A stretch of DNA of 64,000 nucleotides from Ideonella_A sakaiensis_A (GTDB lineage: Bacteria; Pseudomonadota; Gammaproteobacteria; Burkholderiales; Burkholderiaceae_C): the NCBI RefSeq assembly GCF_048320135.1, contig NZ_CP182947.1:4154001-4218000 (forward strand). Direction: 5' to 3'. Of this stretch, positions 58,303 through 64,000 are shown one piece after another. Within the stretch, counting starts at the first letter, position 1; each line of letters begins with the position of its first letter. The position numbers and the translations under genes are program-made. The notes under the pieces were generated by a model. The model saw only the letters and a program-made list of their open reading frames with translations. It was not told the origin of the DNA and did no database searches.

Positions 58303-60369
58303 TCAAAATTCCATGGCCACCCGGGTGCCCTGGTCGATGGCGCGCAAGGCGTCGAGTTCGGCGGCCCGATCGGCGCCGCCGATCACCAGGGGTTCGATGC
58401 TCAGCCTGCGCAGGTCGGCCGCCAGGCCGTTGTTGCTGTCCTGGCCGGCGCAGACGACCACAGTATCCACCTCGAGCAACCGAGCCTGGCCATCAACATG
58501 CAGATGCAGTCCGGCATCGTCGATGCGCTCGTAGGTGCAGCCGGAGATCGTTTTCAGCCCTCGCAACTCCAGTCCGGCGCGCAACGCCCATCCGGTGCTC
58601 AAGCCAAGCCTGCGGCCGGGCTTTTCGGGTCTGCGCTGCAGCAGCGTCACCTCCCGGGTGATGGCAGGCGCCTGCTGCGGTTTGAGGCCGCCGGGCGTTT
58701 CGGACGAGGTATCGACGCCCCATTCGGAAAAGAAACCGTCTACGGCATCGATCGCAGCGCCATCGGAAACTGCCTGCGTGGCGGCGTCAGCGGGTGGCGC
58801 ATTCAGAAGAAATTCAGCGACGTCGAAGCCGATCCCGCCGGCGCCGATCACGGCCACTCGCCGGCCGGCCTGCTTGCGCAGGCCGAGCAAATCGGCATAA
58901 CCGATCACCTTGGCATGCCGGATGCCTTCGATCTCCGGCTCGAACGGCGTGACGCCGGTCGCAACCACGATCTTCTCGTAGCCGCCATTCGCCAGTTCGA
59001 CAGCGCTGGGCCGGCAGCGCAGGTTCAGCTGGATGCCGTGCTGCGTCAGTCGGGTCCGGAAGTAGCGGACCAGTTCGTCGAATTCCTGCTTCCCCGGAAC
59101 GGCGCGCGCCAGGTTCAGCTGCCCGCCGATATCTTCAGCGGCCTCGAACAGCGTGACGATGTGGCCACGCTCGGCGGCAGTCACCGCGCAGGCCAGCCCG
59201 GCCGCTCCGGCACCGATCACGGCGACCCGACGGGGGGCGCCAGGCGGAGGCATTTCGTCGAATTCGAGTTCGCGACCGGCACGTGGATTTACCAGGCAGG
59301 TGGCCGGCCGTTTGGTGAAGATGAAATCCAGGCAAGCCTGGTTGCAGGCGATGCAGGTATTGATGCTGTCCGGGCAGCCTTGTTCGGCCTTGCGCACGAA
59401 GTCGGCGTCAGCCAGGAATGGCCGCGCCATCGATACCATGTCGGCATCGCCGCTGGCCAGGATCTGTTCGGCCATTCCGGGGGTGTTGATGCGGTTGGAG
59501 GCGATGACCGGGATTTTTACCGCGTGCTTGATGCGGGCGGCCGCGAAACGGAAGGCGGCGCGCGGCACCACATAGGCGATGGTGGGAACGCGTGCCTCAT
59601 GCCAACCCACACCGGTGTTGATCACATCGGCGCCCGCCGCTTCGATGGCCTGCGCCAATGCGATGATTTCGTCGGCGGGGGCGCCGCCATCGACCAGATC
59701 AAGCGCCGAGATGCGGTACATGAGGAGTGCTCCGGCGCCCAGCCGCTGGCGCGTGCGACGCACGATCTCCACTGGCAGGCGGTGCCGGTTATCGACACTG
59801 CCACCGAATTCGTCGACGCGATCGTTGGTGCGGGTAACGGTGAACTGATTGATGAAGTAGCCTTCGGATCCCATTACCTCGACGCCGTCAAAGCCGGCGC
59901 GCATGGCGAGTTCAGCGCAACGTACATAGTCCTCGATCGTTGCCCATACCTCGGCGGTGCCCATGGTGCGCGGAACGCGGCGGTTGATCGGCGAAGGAAT
60001 GCTTGATGCGCCTGCCAATTGCGCGGTCTTGCCGTAGCGCCCGGTGTGCAGCACCTGCAGGATGATCTTGCCGCCCGCAGCATGGACGGCCTGTGGAATC
60101 GGACGCAGGGCGTCGGCATGGGCGGTCGTGAAGAGGTCGGGGCCATCGTCATCCAGGCGCGCAACTTCGTTCATTGCGTAGCCACCGGTCACCATCAGGC
60201 CGGCGCCGCCGCGCGCACGCTCGGCATAAAACGCCGCCATGCGCTCGACGGCTCGATCCGCCGTTTCCAGGCCGGTGTGCATCGAGCCCATCAGGGTTCG
60301 ATTTCTTAGTGTGTGTGCGCCAAGCCTGAGCGGCGACAATAAGGTGGGAAACAGGGTTGGAGCTTGCAT
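58303..60369 (-). CDS. fadH: 2,4-dienoyl-CoA reductase-like flavoenzyme (FadH family)
   Basis: This 688-residue FadH-family protein has the FMN barrel (residues 1-340; 'LRNRTLMGSMHTGLETADR', 'GFDGVEVMGSEGYFINQF' near residue 165, 'TGVGWHEARVPTIAYVVPR' near residue 250), 4Fe-4S motif 'CIACNQACLDFIFTKRPAT' near residue 335, and FAD/NADPH domains from 'VAVIGAGAAGLACAVTAAER' near residue 375. It is the first gene of the 11-gene operon. No Shine-Dalgarno sequence precedes the ATG, and a -10-like TATGAT lies only 11 bp upstream, so its mRNA may be leaderless. A paralogue at 41912 is also near an operator-like site. Confidence 0.92.
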   Translation of the reverse strand: MQAPTLFPTLLSPLRLGAHTLRNRTLMGSMHTGLETADRAVERMAAFYAERARGGAGLMVTGGYAMNEVARLDDDGPDLFTTAHADALRPIPQAVHAAGGKIILQVLHTGRYGKTAQLAGASSIPSPINRRVPRTMGTAEVWATIEDYVRCAELAMRAGFDGVEVMGSEGYFINQFTVTRTNDRVDEFGGSVDNRHRLPVEIVRRTRQRLGAGALLMYRISALDLVDGGAPADEIIALAQAIEAAGADVINTGVGWHEARVPTIAYVVPRAAFRFAAARIKHAVKIPVIASNRINTPGMAEQILASGDADMVSMARPFLADADFVRKAEQGCPDSINTCIACNQACLDFIFTKRPATCLVNPRAGRELEFDEMPPPGAPRRVAVIGAGAAGLACAVTAAERGHIVTLFEAAEDIGGQLNLARAVPGKQEFDELVRYFRTRLTQHGIQLNLRCRPSAVELANGGYEKIVVATGVTPFEPEIEGIRHAKVIGYADLLGLRKQAGRRVAVIGAGGIGFDVAEFLLNAPPADAATQAVSDGAAIDAVDGFFSEWGVDTSSETPGGLKPQQAPAITREVTLLQRRPEKPGRRLGLSTGWALRAGLELRGLKTISGCTYERIDDAGLHLHVDGQARLLEVDTVVVCAGQDSNNGLAADLRRLSIEPLVIGGADRAAELDALRAIDQGTRVAMEF

Positions 60370-60389
60370 GATGGGGATCGATCATAACT

Positions 60390-60407
60390 CTAACTAACGT
60401 ATGTTCG
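60390..60407 (+). promoter_or_regulatory. Operator-like site D of shared 18-bp motif
   Basis: CTAACTAACGTATGTTCG is an imperfect palindrome (C-N-AAC, 8 bp, GTT-N-G). It lies between the start of the 11-gene minus-strand operon (60369) and the plus-strand transglutaminase-like gene. TATGAT (60386-60381, minus) and TATACT (60412-60417, plus) flank it as possible -10 boxes. Confidence 0.65.
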
Positions 60408-60544
60408 ATGCTATACTTCAATCACCATTTCCAACCTCCCAGGTGTTTGCCGGCCGAAGCCGGAGTCCGCCCCGTGCCACCGCCGCGGTGCCTGACCGAC
60501 CGGCTCGACAGATCTCTGCCGTCAACTTGGACCAGCCATCAACG

Positions 60545-61258
60545 ATGACCGTCAGTCCTGACAAACCAGTCCCCTCCGACGGCTTCTCTCCGTACCTGAA
60601 CGCCGGACGTTTCGTCGACAGCGAACACCCGGCAGTTGTTGCGTTTGCCAGGCAACAAACGCATCCGGACATGTCGGGGCGGGAAATGGCCGTTGCCTTG
60701 TACTACGCAGTACGTGACGGGTTTCGCTACGATCCCTATCACTTCGACATGTCGGAAAATGGCCTCAAGGCGAGTCGGGTGCTGGCAAGCGGCCGCGGCT
60801 TCTGTGTACCCAAGGCGGCGCTGCTGGCCGCTGCAGCTCGGGCGGTGAGATTGCCCGCGCGGCTGGGCTACGCGGATGTACGCAACCACCTGAGCAGCCC
60901 GCGCCTGCTCGAAATGATGGGCTGCGATATCTTTGCCTACCATGGCTATACCGAACTTTGGATCGACGGGCATTGGCTCAAGGCCACCCCGGCATTCAAT
61001 CTCGGACTGTGTCAGAAGGCGGGCATCAAGCCGCTCGAATTCGATGGCACCGCAGACTCGATCTTCCATGAGTTCGACACCACGGGCAGGCGCCACATGG
61101 AATATCTGAAGGACCGCGGCAGCTACCCCGATGTGCCACGCAAAGAGATGATCGAAACCTTCCAGGTCATGTACCCGGGCTTTGAGCGCTGGGCGGCTCT
61201 CGCCGGAACGGCCGACTTCGAGCGCGACATACAGAAAGCAAAGCTGCGGGCAACATGA
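60545..61258 (+). CDS. Transglutaminase-like (papain-fold) protein
   Basis: This 237-residue cytoplasmic protein has the transglutaminase-like core: 'ALYYAVRDGFRYDPYHFD' near residue 49, the Cys in 'ASGRGFCVPKAALLAAAAR' near residue 80, and the His in 'YHGYTELWIDGHWLKATPAFN' (two parts) near residue 125. The third residue, normally Asp, appears as 'ATPAFN' with no Asp. No signal peptide is seen. Family members include proteases, amidases and uncharacterised enzymes. Its placement divergent from the FadH operon, across site D, suggests co-regulation with catabolism. The longer frame from 60401 overlaps the operator, so ATG 60545 is used. Confidence 0.82.
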   Translation: MTVSPDKPVPSDGFSPYLNAGRFVDSEHPAVVAFARQQTHPDMSGREMAVALYYAVRDGFRYDPYHFDMSENGLKASRVLASGRGFCVPKAALLAAAARAVRLPARLGYADVRNHLSSPRLLEMMGCDIFAYHGYTELWIDGHWLKATPAFNLGLCQKAGIKPLEFDGTADSIFHEFDTTGRRHMEYLKDRGSYPDVPRKEMIETFQVMYPGFERWAALAGTADFERDIQKAKLRAT

Positions 61259-61508
61259 TGTTGCCGCCATCGAGCAGGTGATGTCGATGGTTTTGAATAG
61301 CGAGTTGATCGTTGGCCGATGTCGCATCGCGAAGGCGTTCGATTTACGGTAAGCCGGTGTTTGCGCCAGGAAATGACGGTGCTGTCCCGGGTGGGCCATG
61401 GGTGGCCCGGCGACGGCCGCGCGGGCAGTCGGTGTGAATTCCGGCATCGGAGACCTTGGCCGGTCGACCGACTGGCCTCCTGCAACCCTGCCATTGGAGC
61501 CCTGAAAC

Positions 61509-63017
61509 GTGAACCTCAGATCCTTCACCCTGCACGATCAGATCCAACGCAATGCTCGCTTGTACGGGCAACGCACGGCCTTCGTCTGCGACGGCCACAG
61601 CGTCAGCCATGCGCAATACGCCGCATCTGCCGCGCGGATGGCTGCCGGGTTGCACGCAGCCGGCGTGGTCGCAGGCGAGCGAGTCGCGATCCTGTCCCAC
61701 AACAGTCTCGCCTACCTCGATCTACTGGGCGCTGCCGCGCTGCTCGGGGCAATCATCGTGCCGATCAATTGGCGGCTGTCCGCCGACGAGGTGACCTTTG
61801 TACTGGCGGACACTACACCCCAGGTGCTGATTGCCTCGCCTGATTTGCAGCCTCTGGTGGCCGCAGCCGATCTGTCGACGATGCGGCTGTTCAGCACGGC
61901 CGCGGACGGCGCGCCGTGGCGTGCGTTGTCCGGCTTGTACGCCGATGGCCCGCCGCCTGCGCCTGCGGCAATCAACGATGATGCCGGCCTGGCCATCGTG
62001 CACACCGCCGCAGTCGGAGGCCGGCCACGCGGCGCATTGCTGTCGCACCGCGGCCTGCTCGCAGCCGCCGCCAAATCGGTGCACGTCTGGTCACTGACAA
62101 CTGCCGATGTGGGCGTCGGCGTATTGCCGCTGTTCCACCTGGCCGGCATCGGCCTGACGCTGGCGCTGCTGGCGGCCGGTGGAAGCACCGTCGTGCTGCC
62201 GCGCTTCGACCCCGCGGCCGTGGTCGGCGTGATTGAAGAGCAGCATGGCAGCGTGATGGGTTCGTTCCCGCCGATGCTGGCCGCGGTACTCGACGCCGCT
62301 GCAGCGTCGGGTTCGGCGCTGTCGACGCTTCGCGTGGTGACCGGGATCGATGCCCCCGAAACCCTGGCACGCTTCGCCGAGGTCCAGCCCGGGGCCGATT
62401 TCTGGGTCGCTTACGGGCAGACCGAAACGTCGGGATCGATTTCGACATCACGTTATTCCGATCGGCCTGGCAGCGCCGGAATGCCGGTGGAGCAACACTC
62501 GCTCGCCATCGTCGACGACGAGGACCAGCCGGTTGCCGACGGCACCATCGGCGAGATCGTCGTACGGGGGCCAATGGTTTTCAGCGGCTACTGGAATTGC
62601 GAAGCCGACAATACGTTCACCTTCCGAGGCGGCTGGCATCACACCGGTGACATGGGGCGGCTCGATGCCGATGGTTACCTCTGGTACGTCGGCCGTTCCG
62701 CGGCCAAGGAACTGATCAAGCCGGGCGGTGAAAACGTCTATCCGGCCGAGGTTGAACGGGCACTGCTGGAACATCCGGCAGTGGCCGAAGCGGTGGTCTT
62801 CGGAGTGCCCGACACGCAATGGGGCGAGGCCGTGAAGGCTGTGTGTGTGCTCGCAGCCGGGCAACAGCTGGTGGCCGAGAAGCTGATTGAATTCGTCGGC
62901 CAGCGCATCGCCCGTTACAAGAAGCCCAAACAGGTGGTTTTCGTGGCGTCGCTGCCCCGTACGGCCGCCGGGGCCGTGGACCGGGCGGCGGTGAAGGCCG
63001 CCCACACCGGCGCGTGA
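61509..63017 (+). CDS. ANL-superfamily acyl-CoA ligase homologue lacking catalytic motifs
   Basis: This 502-residue protein keeps the ANL fold: 'LFHLAGIGLTLALLAAGGST', 'AYGQTETSGSISTS' near residue 300, 'HHTGDMGRLDADGYLWYVGRS' near residue 378 and 'IKPGGENVYPAEVERALLEHP'. The ATP P-loop, normally SGTTGxPKG, reads 'IVHTAAVGGRPRGALLSHRG' near residue 158. The C-terminal GK motif reads 'LPRTAAGAVDRAAVKAAHTGA', with no lysine after the Gly. Both changes remove key catalytic residues, so normal acyl-adenylate formation is doubtful. GTG 61509 is used, with GGAG 11 bp upstream. It converges on the SDR-like gene. Confidence 0.85.
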   Translation: MNLRSFTLHDQIQRNARLYGQRTAFVCDGHSVSHAQYAASAARMAAGLHAAGVVAGERVAILSHNSLAYLDLLGAAALLGAIIVPINWRLSADEVTFVLADTTPQVLIASPDLQPLVAAADLSTMRLFSTAADGAPWRALSGLYADGPPPAPAAINDDAGLAIVHTAAVGGRPRGALLSHRGLLAAAAKSVHVWSLTTADVGVGVLPLFHLAGIGLTLALLAAGGSTVVLPRFDPAAVVGVIEEQHGSVMGSFPPMLAAVLDAAAASGSALSTLRVVTGIDAPETLARFAEVQPGADFWVAYGQTETSGSISTSRYSDRPGSAGMPVEQHSLAIVDDEDQPVADGTIGEIVVRGPMVFSGYWNCEADNTFTFRGGWHHTGDMGRLDADGYLWYVGRSAAKELIKPGGENVYPAEVERALLEHPAVAEAVVFGVPDTQWGEAVKAVCVLAAGQQLVAEKLIEFVGQRIARYKKPKQVVFVASLPRTAAGAVDRAAVKAAHTGA

Positions 63018-63022
63018 ATTAT

Positions 63023-63832
63023 TCAGCCTGGTGTGCTGAGGCCGCCGTTGACGCTGAGCGTCTGGCCGGTGATCGCATCCGACTCGGGGCCGGCAAAAAA
63101 CGCGGCCGCCTGGGCGATATCTCGGCAATGCACCGGAAACAGCATCCGTTTCTTCAGGTTGTCGATCATCGCCTGCCCATGACCCCCCGCCAGCGCGGGC
63201 GAACCGCCGCCCCAGCGCGGCTCGGCGTCCCAGATGTAGCTCATCGCCACCGCATTGATGCGAATGCCGTCGCGGCCCATTTCGCGCGCGAGCACGCGGC
63301 ACATCTGCATCATGCCGCCGGTGGCTCCGCCGATGAAGGACTCTCCGACCGTTGCCACCCGCCCGGCGTCGGTGCCGATGGCCACGATCTTGCCGCACTT
63401 GTGCGGGCGCATCGCCGCTGCCGCCGCCTGGATCACAAAGGCCCGGGTGAGCCAATGCGAACGGATATAAACATCAAAGTCGGCCTCGTCCATTTCAGCA
63501 AACAGCTTGAAAGCCAGCGAATCGCTGCTCGCGCCCGCGCCGCTCGCCACCAGCACGTCCAGCCGCCGATGGCGCTGCACGATGCGCGCGACCATGGCCT
63601 GCACCGCGCAACGATCGGTGAGGTCGGCGGCCTCGAACTCGGCGCTGCCGCCGGCGGCGGCAATTTCGTCGACAACCACTCTGCCGCTGGCAGGGTTGCG
63701 TCCGTTGACGACGACGTGGGCTCCACGCAGCGCGAGTTCTTGGGCCACCGCGCGCCCAACGTAGGAGGTTGCTCCGGTTACCAGGGCAATCTTGTCCTGC
63801 AGGCTCTTGGTACTGATCATCGGAAGGAACAT
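63023..63832 (-). CDS. SDR-fold protein lacking the catalytic Tyr-Lys pair
   Basis: This 269-residue Rossmann protein aligns with FabG-like SDRs ('DKIALVTGATSYVGRAVAQE', 'AREMGRDGIRINAVAMSYIW', C-terminal 'ITGQTLSVNGGLSTPG'). However, the glycine motif is TGATSYVG instead of TGxxxGIG, the NNAG motif reads 'VASGAGASSD', and the YxxxK catalytic site reads 'ESFIGGATGG' with neither Tyr nor Lys. Reductase activity is therefore unlikely; a binding or structural role, or a different reaction, is possible. The start could be ATG 63832 or 63820. The next gene is divergent, 38 bp away. Confidence 0.82.
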   Translation of the reverse strand: MFLPMISTKSLQDKIALVTGATSYVGRAVAQELALRGAHVVVNGRNPASGRVVVDEIAAAGGSAEFEAADLTDRCAVQAMVARIVQRHRRLDVLVASGAGASSDSLAFKLFAEMDEADFDVYIRSHWLTRAFVIQAAAAAMRPHKCGKIVAIGTDAGRVATVGESFIGGATGGMMQMCRVLAREMGRDGIRINAVAMSYIWDAEPRWGGGSPALAGGHGQAMIDNLKKRMLFPVHCRDIAQAAAFFAGPESDAITGQTLSVNGGLSTPG

Positions 63833-63870
63833 GGCGTGGTCATACCTCATTGTGATGGAGTTCAAGTGTC

Positions 63871-64000
63871 ATGAAAAATCGAGAGGCAGTGATCGTCGGC
63901 GTTGCCGACGTGCCGCTGAAGGACGGCAAGGTGCTGACACCGATGTCGGTGTTGCAGATGCAGGCTCTGGCGGCGCGTGACGCTCTCTTTGATGCCGGCA
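63871..64000 (+). CDS. Thiolase (lipid-transfer/SCPx-type), N-terminal fragment cut by window edge
   Basis: From ATG 63871 the frame stays open to the window end (43 codons): 'MKNREAVIVGVADVPLKDGK' followed by 'TPMSVLQMQALAARDALFDAG'. 'EAVIVGVA' and 'ARDALFDAG' match the start of SCPx/lipid-transfer thiolase-like proteins, similar to 16609 ('HKVIVAGVGMVPF ... QALVDAG'). Only the N-terminus is visible. The divergent SDR-like gene begins 38 bp away, so any promoters would overlap. Confidence 0.7.
   Translation, partial: MKNREAVIVGVADVPLKDGKVLTPMSVLQMQALAARDALFDAG

Overview
The window is high-G+C bacterial DNA packed with acyl-CoA catabolism genes in long unidirectional operons. Codon use and gene content suggest a betaproteobacterium (Burkholderiales/Rhodocyclales type). 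That is an inference: there is no rRNA, tRNA or housekeeping marker. I see no phage, insertion sequence, CRISPR array or rRNA gene, and no transcriptional regulator anywhere in 64 kb.

Layout. 1-3381 (+): end of a CoA-transferase, an acetoacetyl-CoA synthetase and a BadI/MenB-type crotonase. 3570-10459 (-): a SDR / acyl-CoA dehydrogenase / CoA ligase / MaoC hydratase / citrate-synthase-like lyase / hydrolase operon, followed by a DMT permease. 10872-12035 (+): a single acyl-CoA dehydrogenase. 12190-14546 (-): an orphan TRAP-type binding protein and an alpha-methylacyl-CoA racemase-like protein. 14879-27976 (+): CoA ligase, SCPx-type thiolase, two hot-dog hydratases, SDR, carboxylase beta and alpha subunits, acyl-CoA dehydrogenase, three crotonases and an MBL-fold hydrolase. 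28085-30503 (+): AzlC/AzlD and an MFS carrier. 30578-35481 (-): iron-type alcohol dehydrogenase with altered metal ligands, a frameshifted CinA-like pseudogene, a crotonase and an acetyl-CoA-synthetase-like ligase. 35585-36283 (+): nitroreductase. 36305-41599 (-): a second, three-subunit acyl-CoA carboxylase behind badI- and badH-like genes. 41912-45045 (+): dienoyl-CoA-reductase-like flavoenzyme and a DMT permease. 45097-46737 (-): Baeyer-Villiger-type monooxygenase. 47008-60369 (-): an 11-gene operon with five acyl-CoA dehydrogenase subunits, MFE-2-like hydratase and dehydrogenase, crotonase, MmgE/PrpD protein and MFS carrier. 60545-64000: transglutaminase-like protein, a ligase homologue and a SDR homologue that both lack catalytic residues, and the start of another SCPx-type thiolase.

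How it fits together. The parts (alpha-methylacyl-CoA racemase, SCPx thiolase, MFE-2-like hydratase and dehydrogenase, a probable heteromeric acyl-CoA dehydrogenase, two biotin carboxylases, BadH/BadI ring-cleavage enzymes, a BVMO, two dienoyl-CoA reductases) point to degradation of methyl-branched and alicyclic carboxylic acids, such as isoprenoid, terpenoid or steroid-like compounds. The exact substrate cannot be read from the sequence.

The most interesting signal is non-coding. A shared 18-bp partly palindromic motif (about CWAACWAACGTTTGAT) occurs in five promoter regions (10632, 14804, 41663, 46801, 60390). In the best case it exactly fills the spacer between a -35 and a -10 box. It looks like one regulon, repressed in trans, that ties most of these operons together.
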